From: a virus
IMG/VR virus record: IMGVR_UViG_3300044568_001517
Span: 1-47,415 of that record
Length of the DNA stretch: 47,415 bases
Strand: one strand, 5' to 3'
The position numbers and the translations under genes are program-made. Below the pieces are notes generated by a model. It made no database searches and was not told where the DNA came from. It saw only the letters and a list, made by a program, of their open reading frames with translations. Positions 27,039-35,493 of this stretch are shown piece by piece. The stretch's first letter is position 1, and every line of letters starts with the position of its first letter.

Positions 27039-28193
27039 TTAGAGGTCGAACTTACCGAAGGCGAGCGGGTTGTGGACGCAAAGGCCCAGAACCATCTCGA
27101 TAGCGTTGGCAGGGCCACCGCCGTTGTCGGTCAGTTCAATGACCTCGGCGATGTTGCCGCCGTAGCGGATCTCGGTGTGTTCGAACGGAACAATGAAGCC
27201 CTTGTTCAGGTTCGGCGTGAATTCGCCGAAGGTACCCGAAGCAGGATCGGAATCGACATCACCAAGCCAGTTGGAGATGTGGAGGTTGATCTGGCCGAAG
27301 TCGCCTTGGAAGACATCGATGTACTGGCTGTATGTCGTATCGCCACCTTCGCGCATAGTGCGGATCGGGGACGAGGACAGGGCGCCACCACTCGGTGTCG
27401 TGTAGACGAGGTTGGAGAACGCGCGCTTCAGGTTAACGGCCAAGAGGCAGTCCCAAGTGCGGTTCTGGCCGATCTGCTTGTACAGGGCCGTGAGCATATC
27501 CTGACAGTGCGACTCGTTCAGGGCGGCGGCGTTAGCGCAGGTGTTCGCGTTAGCGACAGTACGGCTGGTACCACCAATAGTCTTCGTGGCCGAGGCCGCG
27601 ATGATGTTATCGGCAGGTGTGCAATACTGGTCGGGAACAGGAAGCGTAGCGTCCTTCTCCCACTTGGTCTTAGTCCAAGAGTCCAGAGCGCGTGTGCGAT
27701 AGCCGACAGTGCCGTTATCAGCCTGAGCGGTCTGGGAGGAGGTGAGGGCGACCTCGACATCGCGTTTGATCGCGAGCATAGCCTTAGCCATCTGACGCGA
27801 GCGTTCCGAGGGCGTACCAGCGAGACGAACCATATTGGATTCGGTCAACTTGGAGACGCGGAACTTTCTGCGGAAGATCTGAGGATAGGCGGCGAGGGTC
27901 GCTCTGTAGCCGATGGTGAACTGTTCCATCTTGGCGCCACCAGAGGTGTCACCAGTCGTGGATTCGTCCGTGCCGTCAATGACAGGCTGGACGCGGGGGT
28001 CGGGATTCTTATCGACCTGCCACTGGAACAGGGTGTTGGAGGGTTCGGCGCCTTTGCGAGCCATCGTAGTGAAGGGGGTATCCTTCGCTTCGACCAGCGT
28101 GATCATATCCGCGATATCCTCGCGGCGACCGACTCTGTTTGCTTCGCTACCAGCGTTGTAGCCCTGAAGATCTCTTTCGAATAGTCTTGCCAT
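27039..28193 (-). CDS. Major capsid protein, SU10/DUF5309 type
   Basis: A 384-residue protein. The N-terminus has the family's pattern DITLVEAKDTPF...-like (EDIADMITLVEAKDTPFTTM). It continues through an E-loop-like segment (NTLFQWQVD), a Gly/Thr-rich stretch, and a conserved helix with YPQIFRRKFRVSKLTE followed by RQMAKAMLAIKRDVEVAL. These are the hallmarks of the SU10-type HK97-fold capsid family (DUF5309). The preceding gene is a scaffold candidate. No protease or decoration fusion is seen. A long plus-strand frame over this gene is an antisense artefact. Confidence 0.85.
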   Translation of the reverse strand: MARLFERDLQGYNAGSEANRVGRREDIADMITLVEAKDTPFTTMARKGAEPSNTLFQWQVDKNPDPRVQPVIDGTDESTTGDTSGGAKMEQFTIGYRATLAAYPQIFRRKFRVSKLTESNMVRLAGTPSERSRQMAKAMLAIKRDVEVALTSSQTAQADNGTVGYRTRALDSWTKTKWEKDATLPVPDQYCTPADNIIAASATKTIGGTSRTVANANTCANAAALNESHCQDMLTALYKQIGQNRTWDCLLAVNLKRAFSNLVYTTPSGGALSSSPIRTMREGGDTTYSQYIDVFQGDFGQINLHISNWLGDVDSDPASGTFGEFTPNLNKGFIVPFEHTEIRYGGNIAEVIELTDNGGGPANAIEMVLGLCVHNPLAFGKFDL

Positions 28194-28222
28194 AGTATTT
28201 GGTGCCTTGCGGCGGTTTTGAA

Positions 28223-29227
28223 CTAACGAGACTTTAACCTAGCCTCAATGAGGGACGCGAGATCATCTCTGGAACCACTCTTAGTAAACCTTTTCTCCAT
28301 TTCCGTGACAGACGAATTTTGGTTTGCTGTCGATGGACTGACGGAGGGGCGAGTGGGCTGTAGTTGAGGACGGCGCTGGACTGAGGACGAGGATTCCTTG
28401 ACCTGCCTTAACTGCCGATTGGTCATACCATAGACGAAGTCTCCGATAACCAATTTGTAGTCTGGGAAGGCGCCAAGTTCTGGGAAGTTCTTCAAGAGCG
28501 CAACGGCGGTGTTGTACTCTTTGGTATCCTTTTTCTGCCACCACGGATATTCTTTCTCCGCGATAGGATCGAAGTGACGGCGGGCTGTAATGAACTGAGC
28601 CTGAGCGGGAATATTGGTTTCAATGTCCTTGAGAGCGTTGATCTTCATCTTACGGACTTCGGATTCGTCCATATGGATTACTGTACCATCGCCCTTGGGA
28701 ACTTCGCCACCATAGGGATTCTCTTCGCACCAGTCTCTGATCTGTCTAGCCTGTTCCAGTGACTTTTGCAGATCGGTCTCGTTCAGGACATTCCCAAACG
28801 GATTCTTACTGCGCGGGACAACTGGTTCATCTTTCTTCGACCTTACTGCTTCCAGTTCAGCGCGCAATCTGTCCGATTCAGCCTCGGCCTCGCGGCGCTT
28901 GGCTGTGATCTTATCGATCCGCTTCTGAATATGGTTGGGGATACCACTTCCCTCATCCTCGTCAGTTCCTGCGACATTCTCTGCCGAGTTCCTAGACGAT
29001 CTTTTATCAATGCCAACGGACGACTGGATTCCCTCTGCCAGAGGGTCGTCGAGAGGTCTTAGTTGGTCTTCCACCGACTGTGTATCGGATTCGGTAGCAT
29101 CCGTCCGCGATCCACCAGTGAGCGCGGATGTCTCGATGAAGGACGCGAGTCCTTCTAACGACAGAGGGCTGGTGTCCCCCTGCGGCTCCGCGTTTTGCGC
29201 GGTACTATTGTTATCTTGGTTGGGCAT
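28223..29227 (-). CDS. Scaffolding protein
   Basis: A 334-residue, highly charged protein lying between portal and capsid. It has a Ser/Asp/Glu-rich disordered N-terminus, a coiled coil at about residues 95-135 (KRIDKITAKRREAEAESDRL), a middle alpha/beta segment, and a Ser/Gln/Pro-rich linker. A basic C-terminal helix (DLASLIEARLKSR) is of the kind that binds capsid protein. The composition and position are those of podoviral scaffolds. It is preceded by a 142-nt gap with promoter-like signals. Confidence 0.75.
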   Translation of the reverse strand: MPNQDNNSTAQNAEPQGDTSPLSLEGLASFIETSALTGGSRTDATESDTQSVEDQLRPLDDPLAEGIQSSVGIDKRSSRNSAENVAGTDEDEGSGIPNHIQKRIDKITAKRREAEAESDRLRAELEAVRSKKDEPVVPRSKNPFGNVLNETDLQKSLEQARQIRDWCEENPYGGEVPKGDGTVIHMDESEVRKMKINALKDIETNIPAQAQFITARRHFDPIAEKEYPWWQKKDTKEYNTAVALLKNFPELGAFPDYKLVIGDFVYGMTNRQLRQVKESSSSVQRRPQLQPTRPSVSPSTANQNSSVTEMEKRFTKSGSRDDLASLIEARLKSR

Positions 29228-29369
29228 ACAATTTAAGGACTTGTAAGAAGTCCGACAGAGTTTTGTGGATCTCAGAACCGAGGCCAGTTAGGCCCGAAAT
29301 ATTTACCGCGTCAACAAAGCGACCAGTACGATGCAAGGTTCAGCAACCTTGTGGAAGATTTGCCAAGAA
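29228..29369 (-). promoter_or_regulatory. Promoter and hairpins ahead of scaffold/capsid genes
   Basis: This is the only sizeable gap in the late operon. On the minus strand TTGACG (29309-29314) and TAACTG (29285-29290) are 18 nt apart, giving a possible internal promoter for scaffold and capsid. A perfect 7-bp stem-loop (CAAGGTT / AACCTTG, 29334-29351) lies upstream. A 6-bp hairpin (GGACTT / AAGTCC, 29237-29253) lies 9 nt before the scaffold ATG. Neither hairpin has a T-run, so they are not clear terminators. Confidence 0.45.
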
Positions 29370-29633
29370 TCATACCACATCGGGGGCGTTCTTTCTGATC
29401 GCCTGAGTTCTGGCATCAATCAGGTAAGCCTTGTAATCGATAAGCGCTTCAACCCTTCCGCAGGAATGATGTCTGCGCTCGCTCGATAGTTCGGCCCCGA
29501 TTGCGGACACAGTCTCAATCGAGATGAATATATCCAGTAGCGCTAGGACGGCCTCAAACGCTTCGTTGGTGCCTTTGAAGCCTAACTTGCGAAGGGTGTC
29601 CTCAGTGGCTTGGAATTCTAGATTATCGCTCAT
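29370..29633 (-). CDS. Small conserved-type late protein of unknown function
   Basis: An 87-residue, helical, acidic protein (MSDNLEFQATEDTLRKLGFKG, then EAVLALLDIFISIET). It contains one Cys/His cluster (RRHHSCGR). Its ATG overlaps the portal stop as ATGA, so it is coupled to portal translation. I do not recognise the family. The position right after the portal suggests a head-assembly accessory role. Confidence 0.6.
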   Translation of the reverse strand: MSDNLEFQATEDTLRKLGFKGTNEAFEAVLALLDIFISIETVSAIGAELSSERRHHSCGRVEALIDYKAYLIDARTQAIRKNAPDVV

Positions 29634-32059
29634 TGGGGCATACCTTCAGGAGGCATCGGAGGTTGCTGGGGGCCGCCTTGCTGGCCGCCCTGCATCTGTT
29701 GCTGGATCATCTGGATGGCCTGTTCCTCGGTGGCGCCCTGATCCATCAGTTCCATCACCATCTTGGCCATCTCGCCGCCTTGCGCGGAACTCTGGGCCTG
29801 TTCCTGAGCCATCTGCTGTTGACTTGCGACAGCCTGATCGCCCACGGCGTCACGCGCGCCCTGCTGGCCGCTGGCCTTGGCGCTGTTAGCCGCTTTGGCC
29901 TGTTCAATGACACCTTTGACCTGATCAGACATAGACGGCCCCTGAGGGGCAACGCCTGTCCTTCCGACCTGCTTATTCTGCTCCTGCTGGAGAGACATCT
30001 GCAAGTTCTGGACATACTGCTGGAACAACTGCTGGAAGTTCTCATCGCCCTGAAGCGCCTGTTGGGCTTTGGGGTTCTGAGAGAGGATCTGCTGGGCCAG
30101 TTGGAGTTTGTTCTGGGCCGAAGGATCGTTCTCGACCAACTGAGGGGCGTTGCCCAACAGCATAAGGCCGATATCGGTCTGGACATCCCTGAACATCTTA
30201 TTGGACGCCTGTTCCGATTCAACGATGAGATCCTTGGCCGCATCTGGGGAGATCGTCTCAAGGATAGCCTTAACCAACTTGTTTCTGTCGATGACACCAG
30301 AGGAGTCCATCGGAACAGCAAATTTGGAGATGGCATCGAGTTTCTCCATCACAAGGTTAGTATCAACTTCGCGCACATCGAATTTAACGATGAAGTCGAA
30401 GCCGCCTTGGATCTCGGTAGCGCGCGCTGGAAGATCCATACCGCAGATACGCATCTTCTCTTCGGGGGTCAGGTACTGGAGGGCCAGCGTAAAGACCTGC
30501 TGGTAGATCTCAGTCCAGCAATGAAGCCATCCGTTGACCACAGACTGCTGAAGCAACTGGGATCGGACATCTTCGACATACTTGGAAGTCAGGCCGTAAT
30601 AAGCCGCGTGTTGCGCTTCGACTCGCTCGATCATCGAGAAAGCGATCTGCGGGTTACCTGCGGGTGGGTCTAGGAATGTGTAGTCGTCCTTCGTGGTGAC
30701 AGGAAGTTGAACGGCTGGGCCAATGCGGTTAAGAGCGCCAATGCGCTTGGCTACCTTGATGGGCGGCAGAGTTTCAAGGGCAGTTCTGTCGCGTAGCGAA
30801 TCGTGCTGGGCCTTGATCTCGTCTTGGTCGGTTCTGGAGATCTCAGGAACACCGCGAGACTCCATAATAGGTCTACGAGTGACCTCGCGCGCGTACCCGA
30901 CAAAGGGATACTTGCCGTGGTAGTAGTCTAGGATTTCGTGCTTGGCGTACAGTTCGTTTCCGACCTGAGGGCTGAACACTGTGAAATAGATCGCGGGGAT
31001 GCCTTCAGGGCCGATTTGTCGGGCGTAGGCGTAAACGATCTCGATCATATTCTTACCTCTCCAGACATTGGTGCTAAGAACATTCGTAACAGGGGTGAGG
31101 GAAGGATCGTTGTACATCGATGCCTTACCCAACTGCGCGGCGGCGGCCTCGATGAAATCCTTATCCCATCCATCGTTCACGCCCATCGATCTGAGTTCAA
31201 CTTCAGTGAGGAATGTGCGTCTGTAGATCACGCGCGCGCGCTGGAGGTCAGTGGTCTCCTGCGGGAATGTGATCTCATCATATGGCTTAAGCGCCGTGAC
31301 GCAGGGCATATTCTTGATGATGTACGGCTCCTCGATCTCCGCTTCTCCTTTTTCTCGGAGCGCGACCACCATCTTCTTACACTTGGAGACGCTGGCGTTG
31401 TTCAGCAACTGAGACAGGTTAGAGGCGAGGTAATCGTCATTAGATCCGCTCTGGATCATTTCAGAGATGTTGGCCAAGACGGAGTCGGGAGCCTGTTCCT
31501 TGTACTGCTCTTGGATCGCCATAAGGTCGTCCATAGTCACCTTCTGGCGTCTGATGGCAGATTCCTGATCCCAAGTGATGTGGTAAACAGTCCATCCGTA
31601 AGAAAGAGCGTATTGCGCCCCAAGGTAAGCCTCGGAGTAAAGTTCTCTACTCTGTCTGTTCTCCAAGATCCATCGCATCAAGGTGGAGGATCCAGTAGCG
31701 GGGCCGCCGTCATCGAGCGTTACGCCGCTCACGCGCAACTGACTGCGCTGGAACGCCGTGATGAGAAGCGCGCTGATGTCGTTGATCGTCCGATCGACAA
31801 GACGGACGCGGACATCGGAGGCGCCTTCCCAAGGCATCGCGGGCTTGCCGTCTTGGCGAGCATCGCTGTGTTTCTTGCCATCGTCAGTCTGGCCATACCA
31901 GCGACAATAGCGAATGTCATCGCAAGCGGCTAGGCGGTCAAGGGACGAGCCGTTATAAAGCGACTCGTTATACTCTTTGAGGAGTACTTTAAGATCTGGC
32001 GTTTTCGATGCCGCCGCCAACTTGTCGGTGGTCGGAGTGTTCCAAGGCTGGATTTTCAT
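29630..32059 (-). CDS. Portal protein
   Basis: An 809-residue protein, the size of the large P22/podovirus-type portals. The N-terminal half contains RYCRWYGQTDDGKK and a PWEGASDVRVRLVD segment typical of these portals. A long helical domain follows, and the C-terminal 150 residues are Gln/Ala/Met-rich with coiled-coil or barrel character (many QQ repeats), as in portals with C-terminal barrels. It lies between the large terminase and the scaffold. The portal forms the dodecameric DNA gate of the capsid. Its 5' end overlaps the small HTH gene by 71 nt. Confidence 0.85.
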   Translation of the reverse strand: MKIQPWNTPTTDKLAAASKTPDLKVLLKEYNESLYNGSSLDRLAACDDIRYCRWYGQTDDGKKHSDARQDGKPAMPWEGASDVRVRLVDRTINDISALLITAFQRSQLRVSGVTLDDGGPATGSSTLMRWILENRQSRELYSEAYLGAQYALSYGWTVYHITWDQESAIRRQKVTMDDLMAIQEQYKEQAPDSVLANISEMIQSGSNDDYLASNLSQLLNNASVSKCKKMVVALREKGEAEIEEPYIIKNMPCVTALKPYDEITFPQETTDLQRARVIYRRTFLTEVELRSMGVNDGWDKDFIEAAAAQLGKASMYNDPSLTPVTNVLSTNVWRGKNMIEIVYAYARQIGPEGIPAIYFTVFSPQVGNELYAKHEILDYYHGKYPFVGYAREVTRRPIMESRGVPEISRTDQDEIKAQHDSLRDRTALETLPPIKVAKRIGALNRIGPAVQLPVTTKDDYTFLDPPAGNPQIAFSMIERVEAQHAAYYGLTSKYVEDVRSQLLQQSVVNGWLHCWTEIYQQVFTLALQYLTPEEKMRICGMDLPARATEIQGGFDFIVKFDVREVDTNLVMEKLDAISKFAVPMDSSGVIDRNKLVKAILETISPDAAKDLIVESEQASNKMFRDVQTDIGLMLLGNAPQLVENDPSAQNKLQLAQQILSQNPKAQQALQGDENFQQLFQQYVQNLQMSLQQEQNKQVGRTGVAPQGPSMSDQVKGVIEQAKAANSAKASGQQGARDAVGDQAVASQQQMAQEQAQSSAQGGEMAKMVMELMDQGATEEQAIQMIQQQMQGGQQGGPQQPPMPPEGMPQ

Positions 32060-32219
32060 TGATGTGTTTTAGGATTTCGTCCCGATGGAAGCGGTGTTGG
32101 CCTCCGAGGGTTTTGTAGGTAGAAAGTTTTCCGTCTAGGCGAAGCCTATCGAAGTAACGCGCAGACAAGCCAGTCATTTCAGACGCGGCCTTTCTGGACA
32201 GGAGTGGAGGATAGGTCAT
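31989..32219 (-). CDS. MerR/excisionase-like HTH protein
   Basis: A 76-residue protein with a winged-helix excisionase pattern: LLSRKAASEMTGLSARYFDRL as the HTH, then a wing with KTLGGQHRFHRDEIL. It sits between the large terminase and the portal and overlaps the portal start by 71 nt. No integrase is present, so an excisionase role is unlikely. The DNA-binding domain of the lambda small terminase belongs to the same winged-helix class, so a packaging or regulatory role is possible. Confidence 0.6.
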   Translation of the reverse strand: MTYPPLLSRKAASEMTGLSARYFDRLRLDGKLSTYKTLGGQHRFHRDEILKHINENPALEHSDHRQVGGGIENARS

Positions 32220-32220
32220 C

Positions 32221-33828
32221 TTAGTAGGAAAATGGAGTGGACGATTGGTAGGTCTTGTTGTCTTCGTATTCTGGATTCATCACCGCTAGGTAGCGTAGGC
32301 AGTCGATCGGATCCTTCGATGCGCCCTTCTGGCCATCCTGACCAGTCCACTCCTTTAAGCAGAAAATAAGATTCTGGCAGGATTCAGAAATATACAACTT
32401 GGGCTGGTTAATTGAACTAATTGGCTGTGAGGGATCGTAGGCCAACCAGTTGTTGATCATCCCAACGCCTTCCTCAATCGAGATGCCAGCCGCTTGGATC
32501 AGAAACATCGGGTCATCCCCTTGCTGGAATAGATCGATGATAGATGTACCGCCGTCCCTACCTGCGGCCTGTTGCGCGCCCGCGCGCGGATCAACATAGC
32601 GTTCAGCGATAACCTCAGTACCCTCTAGGTGCCTGATCAGTTCCTTGTAGTCATCGAGTCCTCGGCCAGCGTTAGTCGTCTGGGCAGGGCCGATCTTTCC
32701 GTCAGGCTTGTCTGATGCCAGCGCCCATTCACCCACCATAGCATCGGGCCACTCGCGGTAGACATAGCGGGTGCCATCTTCGGCCACGCGCATCCAAAGC
32801 ATAAACCAGTTACGCGCTCCAGCAGGGTCGGTGGCTATGTAGTTTGTGCCACTAGAAGGGATCTTCGATGCCTCAATGATGTGCGTGTCGTCAAAGCGTG
32901 GGAACTGGTTGCCCTGTAGCGACTCGGCCCAGCCATAGGCGCGGATCTTGACCTCGTAGGACGATCTACCCTTCAGGCTCTTGGCTAGGTGGTCGAAAGG
33001 GTTGTAAGGATTGAATTCGGAGAAGAACCACATCGCATAGGCGCCCCTGCGGACACATTTGGCGATGTAGGGCATCTCGCCAGACTTGCATCCGATCACA
33101 TTGTTGCCGCTTTCCAGCAACTTGGCTGGCTTGGTCTCGATAATCCTGCAACCAGCCAAATAGTCCTTAACGACATTTGTGTAACCAGATACAGGTGTGA
33201 AGGTTACGATCAATTTACCCTTTCTTGTGATATTTCGGAATCTAAGCGTCTCCACCCAGTCCAAAGGCACAAGTTCATCGCACCAGATCACATCCGTTTC
33301 ACCACCTTCGATCACAGTGCGCTCCTGCGCGTAATTCATAAAAAAGCACTGGCTCCCATTGGGCAGAACAAAGGAATTCTCAGAGAATCCGTTCTTCTGG
33401 GTGTAGGCGATATTGGTTACCTTCGTCTTCTTGGCCTGTTTGAGTTCTGCTGGCAGGTACTTCCAGATCACGCTCTGTTGCATCTGGATGCTGGACTGGT
33501 TGGTCGTATGCAGACACCAGACGCGCGCGTTCGGCTTGTTGACTAGGGTGTAGACTACCCTTTTCGCCGCGTATTCGGTTTTTCCAGCGCGGTTACCACC
33601 GCTAAGTAGAATCTCATCATTCTGATCCAGAACTCTGTCGGCATCTTTCCAGAACCAAGGCTCGTATCCGTGACGATAGGGGTCGCGCTTTTCGGCTTCG
33701 ATCTTGTCTTCGCGGATCTGGAGGATCTCGATGGTTTTTTCGTGGCCGTGCGTTTGGACAAGCGTCTTGATGTCATCCTCTGTCGGGGTATGGAGTACAG
33801 GGTGCGGAGTAAGGGCCAACGAGGTCAT
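32221..33828 (-). CDS. terL: Terminase large subunit
   Basis: A 535-residue packaging motor. ATPase: Walker A GGNRAGKT (77-84), Walker B DVIWCDE (179-185) and coupling motif TFTP (209-212). Nuclease: acidic residues D334 (ATDPAG), D413 (YVDP) and D506/D509 (KDPIDCLRY) in an RNase-H-like fold. I chose ATG 33828 rather than the longer frame because GGAGG lies 5 nt upstream of it, the upstream extension is Pro/Arg-rich, and this start follows the preceding gene's stop by 1 nt. The enzyme cuts concatemers and pumps DNA through the portal. Confidence 0.95.
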   Translation of the reverse strand: MTSLALTPHPVLHTPTEDDIKTLVQTHGHEKTIEILQIREDKIEAEKRDPYRHGYEPWFWKDADRVLDQNDEILLSGGNRAGKTEYAAKRVVYTLVNKPNARVWCLHTTNQSSIQMQQSVIWKYLPAELKQAKKTKVTNIAYTQKNGFSENSFVLPNGSQCFFMNYAQERTVIEGGETDVIWCDELVPLDWVETLRFRNITRKGKLIVTFTPVSGYTNVVKDYLAGCRIIETKPAKLLESGNNVIGCKSGEMPYIAKCVRRGAYAMWFFSEFNPYNPFDHLAKSLKGRSSYEVKIRAYGWAESLQGNQFPRFDDTHIIEASKIPSSGTNYIATDPAGARNWFMLWMRVAEDGTRYVYREWPDAMVGEWALASDKPDGKIGPAQTTNAGRGLDDYKELIRHLEGTEVIAERYVDPRAGAQQAAGRDGGTSIIDLFQQGDDPMFLIQAAGISIEEGVGMINNWLAYDPSQPISSINQPKLYISESCQNLIFCLKEWTGQDGQKGASKDPIDCLRYLAVMNPEYEDNKTYQSSTPFSY

Positions 33829-33840
33829 ATTAACCTCCGT
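33829..33840 (-). promoter_or_regulatory. Shine-Dalgarno deciding the terL start
   Basis: On the minus strand GGAGG (plus 33834-33838) stands 5 nt before ATG 33828. It overlaps the 3' end of the 63-residue upstream gene. Clear Shine-Dalgarno sequences are rare in this genome. Confidence 0.75.
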
Positions 33841-34021
33841 TTCTGGCTCTATGCTTCCTGCTGTAGTTCTTGTGGTACGCCCTATTGGTGGGAAGCGAGG
33901 GTGAGGACGCAAGGGTAGTCCCCTTACGCCTCAACTGCTTCGTTACAGCCGACTGATAGTACGAACTGCCCTTCGCGTATCTGCGAGTAGCGGATCGGTT
34001 ACTGTTGGCCGCTTCCTTCAC
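33830..34021 (-). CDS. Small basic protein upstream of terL
   Basis: A 63-residue protein rich in Arg, Lys, Ser and Tyr (RKHRARNGG at the end). It has a GTG start overlapping the upstream stop as GTGA, and its TAA lies 1 nt before the terL ATG. No family is recognised. The tight packing supports a real gene, but the composition is simple. Confidence 0.45.
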   Translation of the reverse strand: MKEAANSNRSATRRYAKGSSYYQSAVTKQLRRKGTTLASSPSLPTNRAYHKNYSRKHRARNGG

Positions 34022-34200
34022 TTAAGTTCGTCCTTATCGACCTTGTCGTTCCACTTGGTCATATAGTTCTTGTACTTCTCGCTCACTACATCAGCGGCGC
34101 CAAGAGCCTTGTTGATCTTGGATCGATTATTTCGGGCGACAAGCACGGCACCTACGGCGCCAAGTACAATACCGACCAGAAGTGTAATAATGTAACTCAT
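34018..34200 (-). CDS. Small single-pass membrane protein
   Basis: A 60-residue protein with one hydrophobic N-terminal helix (residues 2-23, YIITLLVGIVLGAVGAVLVA) followed by a charged Lys/Asp-rich tail of about 37 residues. It is coupled on both sides (4-nt overlaps). It has the architecture of small phage membrane effectors or inner-membrane spanin-like subunits. Its position at the head of the late operon argues against the main lysis function. Confidence 0.55.
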   Translation of the reverse strand: MSYIITLLVGIVLGAVGAVLVARNNRSKINKALGAADVVSEKYKNYMTKWNDKVDKDELK

Positions 34201-34406
34201 TTTGTTTGTGGGAAATTTGTGATATCAAATGTCGGATTCTGTAGAACCTTGAACTGATCTGTACGCATATGTCGGATCACTCCATCGTGTTCTAGTACGA
34301 CTGCAAAAATATCGTTAGACCAAGTGCCGCCGTCCCTGACATACATCAGCCAGCCATAGCCAATATCGCTATGCACTGGGATCGGGTTGCGGAATTCGTG
34401 AATCAT
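34197..34406 (-). CDS. Small protein of unknown function
   Basis: A 69-residue protein with beta strands and aromatic residues (MIHEFRNPIPVHSDIGYGW, GGTWSNDIFAVVLE). It has no signal peptide or known motif. It overlaps its neighbours by 1-4 nt, as in a translationally coupled cluster at the start of the late operon. Confidence 0.55.
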   Translation of the reverse strand: MIHEFRNPIPVHSDIGYGWLMYVRDGGTWSNDIFAVVLEHDGVIRHMRTDQFKVLQNPTFDITNFPQTK

Positions 34407-34867
34407 CAGAATCGGCCTTTAAATCTAGGGTTTCTGAGCGGAATCAAAAAGGTACTCATCCCACCTTCCGTGCGGGTTTCAACTTTCATCCCTCTAGTCC
34501 ATTTGGAATTATCCCTCACCCTCATCATCCGCTTCGCGCCATTAAGCAGGACTTCCACAAGCCGAGGATTTCTGGGGAACACAGATATCACTGTACACTC
34601 GGACACCTCGGCCGCGTTAGCGGCCGACAAATTTTTTCTTTCTGCTTCCACCTGCACGGATTTGACGCCCCAGTGTTCGGACAGTTTGATGATGCCCTCT
34701 GGAGTGATCCAGACTGGCCGCTTCTCCTCAGGCGCCTTCGTGTCTTCGCGGTACCAATCAGTTTGGGGGCGAAGCAGACTGTAACGCAGATCGCTCATCG
34801 CTTTCCGTGTCAGGCCCATAGCCTTGGCCAGTTCGCTTTCGCGCGTGGCCATAACAGTCAGTTCCAT
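34406..34867 (-). CDS. First gene of late operon, possible wHTH protein
   Basis: A 153-residue protein. The N-terminal half looks like an HTH (RESELAKAMGLTRKAMSDLRYSLL) followed by a wing-like WITPEGIIKLSEHWG. The C-terminal half is basic and beta-rich (NGAKRMMRVRDNSKWTRGMKV). I chose ATG 34867; a GTG at 34879 and an ATG at 34852 are alternatives, and none has a clear Shine-Dalgarno. As the most upstream late gene before terL it is a small-terminase or late-regulator candidate. I recognise no family. Confidence 0.55.
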   Translation of the reverse strand: MELTVMATRESELAKAMGLTRKAMSDLRYSLLRPQTDWYREDTKAPEEKRPVWITPEGIIKLSEHWGVKSVQVEAERKNLSAANAAEVSECTVISVFPRNPRLVEVLLNGAKRMMRVRDNSKWTRGMKVETRTEGGMSTFLIPLRNPRFKGRF

Positions 34868-35436
34868 ACCGATCAGCACTGGTCAGTAAAACACACCTCG
34901 TCAAGCCTTTTGCAATAAAAAATGTCCTATGGGAATGCGTAGCGTAATTTTAACCCCGAATTTCCATCGACCCCCCCGCCCCCTGTCTGGCTGGTGCCGA
35001 TCTGGGCGGGCCTTGGCTGGCCGATCCGAGGGGTCTAGCGCGGCCGTGGCGGGCCTTGGCCGAGGTGCCATAGGTCAGGTGCCGCGTAACCTTGGCTGAT
35101 CGGGTGATCCGCGTAACTGGCTGGGCATCGATCTGGGGCGCCTTGGCTGATCCACGCGGTAGATGGGCTGGGTCAGTACCTGATCGGGCCTTGGAGGGCC
35201 ATCAGCGCTCTTCTTTTGGGGTATTGCCACGCTTTCTGGAGCATCCGAAGGATGGGTGACCGACTGGGTGATCCGCGTAGGGGATCAGGGGCTACAGGCT
35301 GGGGAGGAATTAGGGGGAGGCTAAGGGGGCTGGCTGGGCCTGTGGGCTGGGTTGACTGGCCTGAGCGGATCAGGACTAGGGCTGAGGGGTGATCGGGCCG
35401 TGGCGGGGCTTCTGGACGGCTTGGCTGGGGTGGGGC
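34868..35436. other. G-rich non-coding region between early and late units
   Basis: No credible gene. The plus strand is strongly G-skewed (32 G against 9 C in 35281-35340). A G-tract cluster (35301-35338, four tracts with loops of 8, 7 and 6 nt) could form a quadruplex. There are degenerate CCTTGGCTGAT-like repeats (35011, 35090, 35141), and an exact 14-nt direct repeat GGGTGATCCGCGTA occurs at 35102 and 35266. Near the late-gene end, TTGACG (minus strand, 34899-34904) is a possible -35 for the late operon. The region could hold an origin, a packaging site or late control. This is inference. Confidence 0.6.
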
Positions 35437-35464
35437 AACAATAAGGCCCACCTTGCGGCGGGCC
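35437..35464 (-). terminator. Intrinsic terminator after gene 35494-36546
   Basis: On the minus strand an 8-bp stem (GGCCCGCC / GGTGGGCC, one G-T pair) with a GCAA tetraloop is followed by TTATTGTT. It is 30 nt past the stop codon at 35494 and separates early transcripts from the late region. Confidence 0.8.
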
Positions 35465-35493
35465 GTTGCTCTGGCGCGGACTGATCGGGTGGA

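Noticed and set aside
26982-28184. 400-codon open frame on the plus strand over the capsid gene
   Set aside because: It is antisense to the well-supported capsid gene; composition is Arg/Val/Gly-rich and typical of a complement-frame artefact in GC-rich coding DNA.
29633-30673. 346-codon plus-strand open frame over the portal gene
   Set aside because: Antisense to the portal C-terminal half; the Leu/His/Gly-rich product mirrors the Gln-rich portal repeat and has no protein-like features.
31989-32219. Excisionase function for the MerR-like HTH gene
   Set aside because: Without an integrase the excision role has no partner; position in the packaging genes suggests another task.
35173-35451. 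92-residue Pro/Ser-rich minus-strand frame in the non-coding island
   Set aside because: Proline-rich because the complementary strand is G-skewed; it runs into the terminator and has no credible start region or motif.
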